A stretch of 64,000 bases of DNA, taken from contig URDY01000007.1 of NCBI GenBank assembly GCA_900546665.1, forward strand, positions 85,373 through 149,372, read 5' to 3'. Shown here one piece after another: positions 16,690 to 24,777 of the stretch (its first letter is position 1; each line of letters opens with the position of its first letter). The stretch comes from an uncultured Paraprevotella sp. Lineage in GTDB: Bacteria > Bacteroidota > Bacteroidia > Bacteroidales > Bacteroidaceae. A program made the position numbers and the translations under genes. The notes under the pieces were generated by a model. The model did no database searches. It saw only the letters and a list, made by a program, of their open reading frames with translations, and had not been told where the DNA came from.

Positions 16690-17031
16690 TTAGTCCTCCT
16701 TTTTAGTTTTGTTACTTCTTCTCTTTTCCGCGTATTCGATAGCATATTTCTCCAACTTGATAGTCAAGTAGCGAAGAACTTTTTCGTCACGACGGAAATT
16801 AATTTCCAATGTTTTGATTACTTCTGGCTGAGCCTTGAACTCCATCAGGATGTAGAAGCCGGTAGACTTCTTTTCAATAGGATAAGCCAGTTTCTTAAGG
16901 CCCCAGTTTTCTTCGTTGACAATTTCAGCACCGTTGTCGGTCAGGATCGTTCTAAACTTGTTGACCGCTTCCTTCATCTGGTCGTCAGACAAAACGGGAG
17001 TTAAAATGAAAACGGTTTCGTATTGATTCAT
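16690..17031 (-). CDS. rpsF: 30S ribosomal protein S6 (bS6)
   Basis: The 113-residue protein begins [23 protein letters not shown] and has the S6 strings [24 protein letters not shown] and [20 protein letters not shown]. It heads the rpsF-rpsR-rplI operon, with three bases between its stop and the rpsR start. It has a normal Bacteroidetes promoter upstream and no strong Shine-Dalgarno sequence of its own. Confidence 0.97.
   Translation of the reverse strand: MNQYETVFILTPVLSDDQMKEAVNKFRTILTDNGAEIVNEENWGLKKLAYPIEKKSTGFYILMEFKAQPEVIKTLEINFRRDEKVLRYLTIKLEKYAIEYAEKRRSNKTKKED
16694..16702 (-). promoter_or_regulatory. strong Shine-Dalgarno sequence of rpsR, inside the end of rpsF
   Basis: AAAGGAGGA on the reverse strand sits seven bases before the rpsR ATG and overlaps the last rpsF codons (encoding Lys-Lys-Glu-Asp) before the rpsF stop. 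Confidence 0.8.
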
Positions 17032-17078
17032 AATACGTTAAATAAATAATTAATAAATACTTTGCTAAAATGCGGTGC

Positions 17079-17108
17079 AAAGTTAGGTTTTATTTTAGAA
17101 ATATCAAA
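17079..17108 (-). promoter_or_regulatory. promoter of the rpsF-rpsR-rplI operon
   Basis: On the reverse strand TTTG (17108-17105), an 18-base spacer and TAACTTTG (17086-17079) lie about 48 bases before the rpsF start. Confidence 0.65.
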
Positions 17109-17227
17109 GCTTTAGCATATCTTTTTAAGGTAATTTTTAAAATTGAGCTGTTTGTTCGGGGAATAGTTTCAGAGTGGTTTAAATATAATTAACTAAGAAC
17201 CTGATGGAGATTTATTCAAAAATGCTC

Positions 17228-17235
17228 TATCTTTG
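17228..17235 (+). promoter_or_regulatory. -7 promoter box for the MarR gene at 17248
   Basis: TATCTTTG matches TAnnTTTG and ends 12 bases before the first candidate start codon. Confidence 0.5.
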
Positions 17236-17247
17236 TATAATTGAATA

Positions 17248-17706
17248 ATGATTACTGAAATGAGTGAACGATTTAATTTTGATGTCAAGTTGATTTTTGC
17301 CATATTGAACGGAAAGGTTTCTGCAGCAATCAATCGCAAATTATATCAAAATTTCCGCACTCATAATATCGATTTAACTCCAGAACAGTGGACGGTCTTG
17401 CTTTATTTATGGGAAAAGGATGGGGTTACCCAGCAGGAGTTATGTAATGCCACATTTAAGGATAAGCCGAGCATGACTCGTCTGATAGATATCATGGAGC
17501 GTTTGAATCTGGTCGTAAGAATAGCCAGTAAGACTGATCGGCGTACCAATTTGATTTACCTTACCATAAACGGTCGTGAATTGGAGGAAAAGGCACGCTA
17601 TGTGGCCAACAAAACGCTGAAGGAAGCTCTTCGCGGACTTACAATAGAGGAATTGAGTATAAGTCAGGAGGTTTTAAGAAAGGTTTTCCTGAATGCAAAA
17701 AGTTAA
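17248..17706 (+). CDS. MarR family transcriptional regulator
   Basis: The 152-residue protein has the MarR winged-helix: LTPEQWTVLLYLWEKDGVTQQELCNATFKDKPSMTRLIDIMERLNLVVRIASKTDRRTNLIYLT, with the DxRxN wing at the end. N- and C-terminal helices for dimerisation flank it. The start could instead be the ATG at 17260 (MSERFNF), which is further from the promoter. Its ligand and targets are unknown. It is divergent from the ribosomal protein operon and stands alone. Confidence 0.85.
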   Translation: MITEMSERFNFDVKLIFAILNGKVSAAINRKLYQNFRTHNIDLTPEQWTVLLYLWEKDGVTQQELCNATFKDKPSMTRLIDIMERLNLVVRIASKTDRRTNLIYLTINGRELEEKARYVANKTLKEALRGLTIEELSISQEVLRKVFLNAKS

Positions 17707-17720
17707 AAATGCATCCGTGG

Positions 17721-17826
17721 TTTTTTTTTTTTTTATTTTTTTTTGTGTTTTAATAATTTTTTTTTTATTTTTTTAATATATTTTAAAACTTAAAAAAATA
17801 GTAATACAATGAATAATTTTTTTTAA
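17721..17826. repeat. low-complexity T-rich tract
   Basis: Long homopolymer T runs (up to 14) alternate with short A-containing interruptions, just after the MarR stop codon. Such runs are prone to replication slippage and to sequencing error, which affects the reading of the next ORF. Confidence 0.8.
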
Positions 17827-17985
17827 AATTTATGGCTTTTGTTAATCATTCTCGGAGTGATTGTTCTGTGTTTGAGCTATGCTTTCAATTGGGTAGATTA
17901 TAACTGGGTAGGAGGAGTTTCTTTCCTGATAATGGTGATCGGCCTTATTGTACATATAGTAATGAACAAACGAATTCAGGACTAA
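17809..17985 (+). pseudogene. small membrane protein ORF interrupted at codon 6
   Basis: From the ATG at 17809 the frame reads MNNFF, a TAA at 17824-17826, and then stays open for 52 codons. That part contains LWLLLIILGVIVLCLSYAF, NWVDYNWVGG and a second hydrophobic segment (VSFLIMVIGLIVHIVM), ending in a basic tail. The two membrane helices and the downstream terminator argue that the frame is or was expressed. Either the stop is real (pseudogene), a non-ATG start such as TTG at 17839 is used, or the eight-T run before the stop hides an error. No function is assigned. Confidence 0.45.
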
Positions 17986-18077
17986 CACAGCCTTTGACTT
18001 ATGATGTCAGCCTGGCATTGATTTTTTATCAGTGTGGGTTGAAGAAATTCTTGAGACAAGTTTGAAAAGGTTATAGG

Positions 18078-18116
18078 CGGCAGATATCCATAGTTTTGGA
18101 TGTATGCCGTTTTTTT
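18078..18116 (+). terminator. intrinsic terminator downstream of the small membrane ORF
   Basis: A 12-bp stem with one mismatch (CGGCAGATATCC / GGATGTATGCCG) closes an eight-base loop and is followed by seven T residues. Confidence 0.8.
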
Positions 18117-18174
18117 ATGTCTCGTGGTGAATGAAAATATGGGGGAAGGGTATGTGGTAGGGTATATAACGCAA

Positions 18175-18202
18175 AAGAGACCACATTCTCATGCGGTCTC
18201 TT
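18175..18202 (-). terminator. terminator of the small lipoprotein gene
   Basis: A 12-bp stem with one mismatch (AAGAGACC.CAT on the reverse strand) is followed on the minus strand by TTTTGC. It lies 36 bases after the lipoprotein stop. Confidence 0.7.
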
Positions 18203-18237
18203 CGTGTTTTTAGTTCGTATGTTCTTGTAACTGAAAA

Positions 18238-18450
18238 TTATTCAGCAACAGGAGCTTCAGCAGCAACAGTTGAATCTGCAACAGCAGCAGAGTCAGCCAT
18301 CAAAGTGTCAGCCTCAACAGTTTCGATAGCTACAGTGTCTACACATACTGAATCAGAATCAGTTGCAGTAGCTGCCTGCTGAGTTTTGTTGCCACAAGAT
18401 GCGAAAGAAATAGCTGCGAAAGCTACGAACATAAATGCTAACTTTTTCAT
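18238..18450 (-). CDS. 70-residue Ala/Val/Asp-rich lipoprotein
   Basis: The product begins MKKLAFMFVAFAAISFASCGNK, a lipoprotein signal peptide with the lipobox FASC (Cys19). The mature part (about 51 residues) is low complexity, rich in Ala, Val, Asp, Thr and Glu with no Lys or Arg after the first few residues, so it is strongly acidic. It carries one extra cysteine (SVCVD). Similar tiny acidic lipoproteins occur in Bacteroidales, but no function is known to me. It has its own -7 box and terminator, so it is a single-gene transcript. Confidence 0.75.
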   Translation of the reverse strand: MKKLAFMFVAFAAISFASCGNKTQQAATATDSDSVCVDTVAIETVEADTLMADSAAVADSTVAAEAPVAE

Positions 18451-18501
18451 TTTTTTTGCTTTTTAAATCTGTAAAACAATCAATTGCTTATTAAAACACT
18501 G

Positions 18502-18509
18502 CAAAGGTA
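18502..18509 (-). promoter_or_regulatory. -7 promoter box of the small lipoprotein gene
   Basis: The reverse strand reads TACCTTTG, an exact TAnnTTTG match, 51 bases before the start codon. Confidence 0.55.
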
Positions 18510-18723
18510 TATACTTTTTTGATATGTTGTTCTCTTTTAACCAATTTTTTTTTGCTTTTTTCTCCTTGTTTTTTGTAATTATCTGAAATACAATAAGATA
18601 TTAAGTGTTAAATTTTCAATTCTTTTTTTAGAGTCTAAGTGGTTGGGTGGTTCTATGGCATAAATTCTTTATAAAAGGCTTTCTTTTGGCCTGAAGAGTT
18701 TTTTTATGTTTGAAGAATATATG

Positions 18724-18731
18724 TACCTTTG
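18724..18731 (+). promoter_or_regulatory. -7 promoter box for mtaB
   Basis: TACCTTTG matches TAnnTTTG and lies 28 bases before the mtaB start. Confidence 0.55.
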
Positions 18732-18759
18732 TAACATTAAAGTAATCTAGCAGCGGGAT

Positions 18760-20106
18760 ATGACAGATACATCTATATTAGAAGGAAAAAAAGCAGCTTA
18801 TTTCACTCTGGGGTGTAAATTGAACTTTGCAGAGACTTCTTCTGTTGGCAAAATGTTGAAAGAAAAAGGTGTGCAGACAGTCCAGTCTGGAGAGCAGGCT
18901 GATATTTGTGTGGTTAATACATGTTCGGTAACAGAAGTGGCCGATCACAAATGCCGTCAGGCAATACATAAGATGATTAAGAATCATCCCGGTGCTTTTG
19001 TTGTGGTGACTGGGTGTTATGCCCAACTTAAACCTCAGCAGATAGGAGAGATTGATGGTGTGGATTTAGTGCTTGGAGCAGAGCAGAAAGGGGATTTGGT
19101 ACGTTTTCTTGAAGAACGTTTGCCATTGCATGACCGTGGGGAACTTAACGGGACGGCGTGTCAGAGTGTGCTGGCTACTCCGGTAAAGGATATCCGTACT
19201 TTTGTACCTTCCTGTTCGGGGGATGACCGTACGAGGTATTTTCTGAAAGTGCAGGATGGGTGTGATTACTTCTGTTCCTATTGTACAATTCCTTTTGCCC
19301 GTGGACGCAGTCGTAATGGAACAGTTGCTTCTTTGGTAGATCAGGCCAGACAAGTGGCAGAAGATGGAGGAAAGGAGATAGTTCTGACCGGAGTAAATAT
19401 TGGAGATTTTGGCAAAACAACAGGAGAAAGCTTTCTGGATCTGGTGAAAGCATTGGATCAGGTAGAGGGGATTGCTCGTTACAGAATCTCGTCAATAGAG
19501 CCTAATTTGCTGACTGACGACGTTTTGGAATACTGTGCACATTCACGTGCTTTTATGCCGCATTTTCATATTCCTCTGCAAAGTGGAAGTGACAGTGTGT
19601 TGAAGTTAATGCGCCGGCGTTATACAGCCGAGTTTTTCGCAGAAAAAATAGCCCGGGTGAAGGAGTTGATGCCGGATGCCTTTATTGGTGTGGATGTGAT
19701 AGTGGGTATGCGCGGAGAGACGGACGATTGCTTTGAAGAGACTTATCGTTTTCTAGAAAATCTGGATGTAAGCCAGTTGCATGTTTTCAGCTATTCGGAA
19801 CGCCCCGGTACGCAGGCTCTAAAAATAACACCAATAGTGTCACCGGAAGAGAAACATGTCAGAAGCCAAAGGCTGTTGGCACTGTCGGCTGCCAAGTTGA
19901 AAGAATTCTATTCACGGTATGTCGGAAAAGAATCTGTAGTTTTGTTGGAACGTTCCAAAAACAGTGAGGTCATGCATGGTTTTACTCCTAATTATATAAG
20001 GGTGGAAATGCCGGTATCCGGAACGTTGACAGATAATGCACTGGTGAAGGTGCGGTTGGGTGAATATAATGCAGATGGTACTGCCTTGTGTGCTTCAGAA
20101 ATATAA
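18760..20106 (+). CDS. mtaB: tRNA t6A37 methylthiotransferase MtaB
   Basis: The 448-residue radical-SAM enzyme converts t6A37 of tRNA to ms2t6A. It has the UPF0004 N-domain (AYFTLGCKLNFAETSS, VVNTCSVTEVADHKCRQ, VTGCYAQLKP, supplying three cluster cysteines), the radical-SAM motif DGCDYFCSYCTIPFARGRSR, and a C-terminal TRAM-like part. The opening GCKLNFAET is typical of MtaB rather than MiaB (GCQMN). The glycosyltransferase gene follows 10 bases later. Confidence 0.92.
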   Translation: MTDTSILEGKKAAYFTLGCKLNFAETSSVGKMLKEKGVQTVQSGEQADICVVNTCSVTEVADHKCRQAIHKMIKNHPGAFVVVTGCYAQLKPQQIGEIDGVDLVLGAEQKGDLVRFLEERLPLHDRGELNGTACQSVLATPVKDIRTFVPSCSGDDRTRYFLKVQDGCDYFCSYCTIPFARGRSRNGTVASLVDQARQVAEDGGKEIVLTGVNIGDFGKTTGESFLDLVKALDQVEGIARYRISSIEPNLLTDDVLEYCAHSRAFMPHFHIPLQSGSDSVLKLMRRRYTAEFFAEKIARVKELMPDAFIGVDVIVGMRGETDDCFEETYRFLENLDVSQLHVFSYSERPGTQALKITPIVSPEEKHVRSQRLLALSAAKLKEFYSRYVGKESVVLLERSKNSEVMHGFTPNYIRVEMPVSGTLTDNALVKVRLGEYNADGTALCASEI

Positions 20107-20116
20107 TAATAGAGGA

Positions 20117-21130
20117 ATGGATAAGGTTGCAGTAGTGATATTGAACTGGAATGGAGCCGAACTGATGAAACGGTTTCTTCCGAGTGTTTTGAAATATACG
20201 CGAGGGCGTGTTTATGTGGCTGATAACGCTTCGACAGATCATTCACTCGATATGCTCAAAACTGATTTTCCGGATGTCGGTATTATTTGTCTCGATCAGA
20301 ATTATGGCTTTGCAGAAGGGTATAACCGGGCGTTGGCTTCTGTGGAGGCTGAATATTTCGTTTTGCTTAATTCGGATGTTGAGTTGAAATCAGATTGGAT
20401 TACGCCAATGCTGGAATACATGGAAGTTCATCCACAAGTGGCAGTATGTCAACCTAAAATATTAGGACAGACATCTCCTGATAGCTTCGAATATGCCGGC
20501 GCCTGTGGTGGTTTTCTGGATGCTTTGGGTTATCCGTATTGCAGAGGAAGAATCTTTAATTCTGTAGAGAAAGACAACGGGCAGTATGACAGTGTATTAC
20601 CCATATTTTGGGCGACTGGTGCAGCCATGATGGTCAGGGCACAGGTTTATAGAGATAATGGCGGTTTGGATGGGCGTTTCTTTGCTCATATGGAAGAGAT
20701 TGATTTTTGTTGGCGGTTGCGGAGCAGGGGATATGGCATTGTTTGTATTCCGACGAGCGTGGTGTATCATGTGGGCGGCGGAACACTTCCGCAAAAAAAT
20801 CCCAGAAAGACTTTCCTGAACTTTCGGAACAATTTGTATATGTTGTACAAGAACTTGTCTGACGAACAGCTGAAATCTGTCATGCGTCAACGGGTATTGT
20901 TGGATATCTTGGCAGCTTTGCAGTTTTTGATGAAAGGTGAGTGGGGCAGTTCTAAGGCAATATTCGAAGCTTATCATGTATTTTATAAGAATAAGAAATC
21001 GTTTTTAAAATCGCGTCGTGAAAATATGGCCAAGACCATATTGAAAACGGTACCGGAACAATATCCGTACAGCATATTGTGGGAGTATTATGTCAGGCGT
21101 CATAAGACATTTGTGGAAATAAGAGATTAA
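20117..21130 (+). CDS. glycosyltransferase family 2 protein
   Basis: The 337-residue protein begins MDKVAVVILNWNGAELMKRFLPSV and has the GT2 nucleotide-sugar motifs VYVADNASTD, NYGFAEGYNRAL and LLNSDVEL. Downstream are WATGAAMMVR and MEEIDFCWRLR, as in rhamnosyl- and related sugar transferases of the WbbL type. The C-terminal part has no clear membrane helix. It probably adds a sugar to a cell-surface glycan, but donor and acceptor cannot be told. The start at 20117 was chosen over an in-frame ATG within mtaB (20060). Confidence 0.88.
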   Translation: MDKVAVVILNWNGAELMKRFLPSVLKYTRGRVYVADNASTDHSLDMLKTDFPDVGIICLDQNYGFAEGYNRALASVEAEYFVLLNSDVELKSDWITPMLEYMEVHPQVAVCQPKILGQTSPDSFEYAGACGGFLDALGYPYCRGRIFNSVEKDNGQYDSVLPIFWATGAAMMVRAQVYRDNGGLDGRFFAHMEEIDFCWRLRSRGYGIVCIPTSVVYHVGGGTLPQKNPRKTFLNFRNNLYMLYKNLSDEQLKSVMRQRVLLDILAALQFLMKGEWGSSKAIFEAYHVFYKNKKSFLKSRRENMAKTILKTVPEQYPYSILWEYYVRRHKTFVEIRD

Positions 21131-21160
21131 TAATTATATTTTTGTTTTTTTAGCAGAAAA

Positions 21161-21192
21161 TTTGTTTGCGAATAAAAAAAATAGTATATTTG
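21161..21192 (+). promoter_or_regulatory. Bacteroidetes promoter for the GldB-like gene
   Basis: TTTG at 21161-21164, a 20-base spacer and TATATTTG at 21185-21192 form a complete match, 26 bases before the TTG start. Confidence 0.75.
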
Positions 21193-21218
21193 CTTTTGAA
21201 TTTAACAAATAATAAGAT

Positions 21219-22226
21219 TTGAAACGTCAATCGCTAATATTGTTTTGTTTATTGTTAATTTTGTCTTCTTGTCAGTGGCATTTCAGTTCTTGGTTTTCAG
21301 ATGAAACCGGTCAGGAAGGCAAAATTTACCGTTATGACCGTCTTGTAGATGAATTTGTGTCGCTGAACAGTTTTTCGGCTCTTCAGCGTATGAATACGGA
21401 ATATCCTCAGGAAACTCGTCTCCTGATAGAGGATGTGTTGGAAATAGGCCATGTTCAGGACAGTCATATAGAACAGCGTTTGCGCGAATTTTATCTGGAT
21501 TCAACAATGCAGGTCTTGTTCGAGGCAGTACATCAGGAATTTGGTGATTTGCATCGTGAAGAGGCAGAATTGGGTAGGGTCTTCAAGAAACTTAAGGATA
21601 TAGATCCTGATTTCTGCATTCCTCATCTGTATTCTCAAATATCAGGCTTGAATCAGAGTATTGTAGTAGGTGACAGTGTATTGGGGATCAGCCTGGATAA
21701 ATATTTGGGTGAGGATTTTCCTTTGTACAAGAAATATTATTATGCTTGTCAGCGCCGTCAGTTTAAGCGTGAACGCATTGTGCCGGATGTACTTTATTAT
21801 TATTTGAGTAATGAGTATCCTTTGTCATTGACGCATAATCATACCTTCCTGGATTTTATGGTAGACTATGGTAAGTTGACCTGGGTCGTAGCCAAGTTGA
21901 GAAATGTGTCGCCTTTTGAGCAGGCAGGCATATCTGAAGAAAGAGAACAGCTTTACCGTCAATATGAGCAGACCGGGTGGCAATGGATCATGCAGCATGA
22001 TGCCTTGCAGACAACAGATCTTACGGTGATACGTGAGTTTATGGCACCACGGCCGCAAGGTGGTGAAAGAGTGGCCGGAATGCCCGGACAGATCGGTATC
22101 TGGTACGGGATAAAAATAGTTGATAGTTTTATGAAAAAGAATTCCGATGTGACCATAAAAGATTTATTGTATATGACAGACTATCGTGCTCTTTATGAGA
22201 AATCGGCATTTAAACTGAAAAAATAG
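21219..22226 (+). CDS. GldB-like lipoprotein
   Basis: The 335-residue product starts at a TTG and has a clear lipoprotein signal (MKRQSLILFCLLLILSSC, Cys18). The mature part contains ISGLNQSIVVGDSVLGISLDKYLGEDFPLY and FLDFMVDYGKLTWVVAKLR, the pattern I associate with the gliding-motility lipoprotein GldB. In gliding Bacteroidetes, GldB is required for motility and supports T9SS-dependent functions; Bacteroidales gut species do not glide, so a different envelope role is likely. An RsmI-like gene starts six bases after the stop. Confidence 0.7.
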   Translation: MKRQSLILFCLLLILSSCQWHFSSWFSDETGQEGKIYRYDRLVDEFVSLNSFSALQRMNTEYPQETRLLIEDVLEIGHVQDSHIEQRLREFYLDSTMQVLFEAVHQEFGDLHREEAELGRVFKKLKDIDPDFCIPHLYSQISGLNQSIVVGDSVLGISLDKYLGEDFPLYKKYYYACQRRQFKRERIVPDVLYYYLSNEYPLSLTHNHTFLDFMVDYGKLTWVVAKLRNVSPFEQAGISEEREQLYRQYEQTGWQWIMQHDALQTTDLTVIREFMAPRPQGGERVAGMPGQIGIWYGIKIVDSFMKKNSDVTIKDLLYMTDYRALYEKSAFKLKK

Positions 22227-22232
22227 AAACAG

Positions 22233-22940
22233 ATGGAAACTGCTTTATATTTGATTCCTGTAACATTGGGTGAAACTCCGGTGTCGCAGGTCCTTCCTGA
22301 TTATAATAGGGAAATGATCTTGCAGATCAAACATTTTATTGTGGAAGACATACGTTCAGCCCGACGTTTTTTGAAGAAGGTGGACAAGAATATAGATATA
22401 GACAGTCTGACATTTTTTTCAATCGGCAAGCATGCATCGCATGATGATTACGTATCATATCTCAAACCTTTGGAACAAGGGGTTTCTATGGGGATTATTT
22501 CTGAGGCTGGTTGTCCGGCTGTAGCAGATCCAGGAGCAGATATTGTAGCAATAGCGCAGCGTAAAGGGTTGCGGGTAATTCCTTTAGTGGGTCCGTCTTC
22601 TATTATTTTGTCTGTGATGGCATCTGGTTTCAACGGGCAAAGCTTTGCTTTTAACGGTTATCTGCCGATAGATGCGTCAGACCGGACACGCAAGATTAAA
22701 ATACTAGAACAGAGGGTGTATGCGGAACATCAGACACAGATTTTTATAGAGACTCCTTATCGCAATGCCAAATTGTTTGCAGAAATCTTGCAGACTTGTA
22801 AGCCACAGACAAGGTTGTGTGTGGCTGCGGGCATTACTTGTGCAGAGGAATATATAAAAACTCATTCCATTCAGGAGTGGAAAAAAATGACGTTGCCAGA
22901 TCTTTCAAAAATCCCTGCAATATTTCTGATCTATAAATAA
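22233..22940 (+). CDS. SAM-dependent methyltransferase, tetrapyrrole methylase fold (RsmI-like)
   Basis: The 235-residue protein begins METALYLIPVTLGETPVSQVLP and has the family strings GIISEAGCPAVADPGADIVAIAQ, VIPLVGPSSIILSVMASG, FNGYLP and IFIETPYRN. RsmI methylates the 2'-O of C1402 in 16S rRNA; this protein has the same fold but is about 50 residues shorter than E. coli RsmI and has a diverged N-terminus, so the exact target is unsure. It begins six bases after the GldB-like gene. Confidence 0.8.
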   Translation: METALYLIPVTLGETPVSQVLPDYNREMILQIKHFIVEDIRSARRFLKKVDKNIDIDSLTFFSIGKHASHDDYVSYLKPLEQGVSMGIISEAGCPAVADPGADIVAIAQRKGLRVIPLVGPSSIILSVMASGFNGQSFAFNGYLPIDASDRTRKIKILEQRVYAEHQTQIFIETPYRNAKLFAEILQTCKPQTRLCVAAGITCAEEYIKTHSIQEWKKMTLPDLSKIPAIFLIYK

Positions 22941-22975
22941 TGGTCTAAATTTGAAACTAAACTGGAATTATTTAA

Positions 22976-24265
22976 ATGCAATATATTAAAAGACTTTGTT
23001 ATTTATGTATGCTGATGCTGTTTGTCAGCTGTAAGTCTGCTGGTATGTTGCAGGTTTCTGGCGATGGAAAGAAAAGTATCCAGAGACTGTCTTCGGATAC
23101 ATTGTTTATGAACTATTTGAAGTCAAAGAATCTACCTATAGTGGCAGGTAATCAGTTGACTTTGTTGACTTCTGGAGAAGATAAGTTCAGGCTTCTTTTT
23201 GAAGATATCCGTAAGGCACGCCATCATATCCATCTGGAATATTTTAATTTCCGGAATGACTCCATTGGTTATGCTTTGTTTTCCTTGCTTAGTGAGAAGG
23301 CAAAACAAGGGGTGGATGTGCGGGTAATTTTTGATGATTTCGGTAATAAGTCGAATAACCGGCCTTTGAAAAAACGCCATTTGCGGCTTCTTAACGAGAG
23401 AGGAGTAGAGATTATTCAGTTTGATCCTATAGCTTTTCCCTATGTGAATCATGTATTCAGTCGTGATCATCAGAAAATCGCTGTCATAGATGGTCTGACT
23501 GGTTATGTGGGAGGGATGAATGTAGCTGATTATTATATTAAAGGATTGGAAGAAGTCGGCGAATGGCATGATGTGCATTTGCGTATAGAAGGGCCTGTCG
23601 TGAAGGAGCTTCAAAAGGACTTTCTGGTAATGTGGAATAAGGAAACCGGACAAGATCTTTTGTTGGAAACATATTTGCCCGAAACTCCGGAAACTGTATC
23701 TGACAGTTTGAGTAGCGGGCGTCGTGTGGCTATAGTTCAGCGTGTACCTCATTCAGCTCCTAAGATCATGCGTCAGTGTTATATTGCAGCTATTAAATCT
23801 GCACGTGATTCGGTCAGAATTATCAATCCTTATTTTGTTCCACCGTTGAGAATCAGGCGAGCTTTGAAAAATGCAGTTCAACGTGGTGTGAAAGTTGAAA
23901 TCATGATTCCGGGAAAATCGGATATACCTTTCACTCCTGAGGCTGGTTTTTATTATGCTAATAAAATGCGAAAATATGGAGCGCAGGTCTATGTTTTCAA
24001 TAATGGGTTTCATCATTCAAAGGTGATGATGATAGATGGGCTTTATTCAACAGTCGGAAGTACGAATCTGGACAGTCGCAGTCTGCGTCATGATTATGAG
24101 GTCAATGCTTTTGTTTTTGATAAGACGCTTACTGCTGAACTTGATGCCATGTTTCATCATGATTTGTCGTATTGTAAACTTTATACAAAGGAGGAGCATG
24201 CCGATAAGGGGGTATGGAGACGTTTTGTGGGTTGGTTTGCTCATTTGTTCACCTTATTGTTATAG
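22976..24265 (+). CDS. phospholipase D-type (cardiolipin synthase-like) lipoprotein
   Basis: The 429-residue protein has two HKD motifs, HQKIAVIDG (about residue 165) and HSKVMMIDG (about residue 347), each followed by the usual G.N/S.N region (GGMNVADYY and GSTNLDSRSLRHDYEVN). Cardiolipin synthases of this family join two phosphatidylglycerols. The N-terminus is not the usual pair of membrane helices but a signal peptide with a lipobox (LCMLMLFVSCKSAG), which would place the catalytic part outside the cytoplasm on a lipid anchor. The true substrate may be cardiolipin synthesis or another phosphodiester. Confidence 0.85.
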   Translation: MQYIKRLCYLCMLMLFVSCKSAGMLQVSGDGKKSIQRLSSDTLFMNYLKSKNLPIVAGNQLTLLTSGEDKFRLLFEDIRKARHHIHLEYFNFRNDSIGYALFSLLSEKAKQGVDVRVIFDDFGNKSNNRPLKKRHLRLLNERGVEIIQFDPIAFPYVNHVFSRDHQKIAVIDGLTGYVGGMNVADYYIKGLEEVGEWHDVHLRIEGPVVKELQKDFLVMWNKETGQDLLLETYLPETPETVSDSLSSGRRVAIVQRVPHSAPKIMRQCYIAAIKSARDSVRIINPYFVPPLRIRRALKNAVQRGVKVEIMIPGKSDIPFTPEAGFYYANKMRKYGAQVYVFNNGFHHSKVMMIDGLYSTVGSTNLDSRSLRHDYEVNAFVFDKTLTAELDAMFHHDLSYCKLYTKEEHADKGVWRRFVGWFAHLFTLLL

Positions 24266-24495
24266 ATTTAAGGACAAGACTGGAAGAAAATGCCAATCCC
24301 CTTTTATTGTCGGGGTTTGAAAACGGACGTATTTGCTAATATTTTATATATCAGACGGGATTAAGTTTAAATTATATAAAAGTAAGCAGATTAAAGTTTT
24401 ATGGTCAGAAATGAACCATTTTACTTCCTATTCAGACAATAGCTTATTCATGAGAAATGGTGATATTTGTGGCGAGCAATAAAAGAATAAGAATT

Positions 24496-24693
24496 ATGAG
24501 CAACACCATTTCATCTAATATCACGAGTTTGTGTTCAGTCCTTTCAAAACTTGGACGTAGTACATTTGATGAACTTCAGAAAGCGACCAGGCTGAAAGAT
24601 ACAGATCTTTGTTTGGCTATCTGTTCTCTTGTGAATGATGGCAGACTGAGTTTGCAACGTTTTCATAATGCCGTATATTATGAATTAAAGTAG
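24496..24693 (+). CDS. 65-residue winged-helix-like small protein
   Basis: The ORF from the ATG at 24496 gives MSNTISSNITSLCSVLSKLG followed by RSTFDELQKATRLKDTDLCLAICSLVNDGRLSLQR and a short beta-hairpin-like end (FHNAVYYELK). The helix-helix-helix-wing order resembles a small winged-helix DNA-binding domain of the type annotated in Bacteroidales as DUF4423/HTH-like; I cannot name the family. A start 13 codons upstream (24457) is possible but has a poor context. A strong terminator follows. Confidence 0.65.
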   Translation: MSNTISSNITSLCSVLSKLGRSTFDELQKATRLKDTDLCLAICSLVNDGRLSLQRFHNAVYYELK

Positions 24694-24712
24694 TATAGGG
24701 ATAAAAATATTC

Positions 24713-24758
24713 GGGACGTGTAAAACTCTTTTTTTCGGAGATTTTACACGTCCCTTTT
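24713..24758. terminator. strong bidirectional terminator
   Basis: A perfect 13-bp stem (GGGACGTGTAAAA / TTTTACACGTCCC) with an inner CTC/GAG extension is followed by TTTT on the plus strand and by an A/T-rich run on the minus strand. It separates the 65-residue gene from the MFS gene, tail to tail. Confidence 0.9.
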
Positions 24759-24777
24759 GATATGATCAAATCTTTTT

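Larger units (their letters stand above)
17707..18237. other. gene-poor stretch of about 530 bases
   Basis: It holds a T-rich tract, an interrupted small membrane ORF (17809-17985), a terminator for it (18078-18116) and the terminator of the minus-strand lipoprotein gene (18175-18202). Nothing else was recognised. Confidence 0.6.

Noticed and set aside
24047..24320. ORFs on both strands over the end of the phospholipase D gene
   Set aside because: Shadow frames of a gene with two intact HKD motifs.
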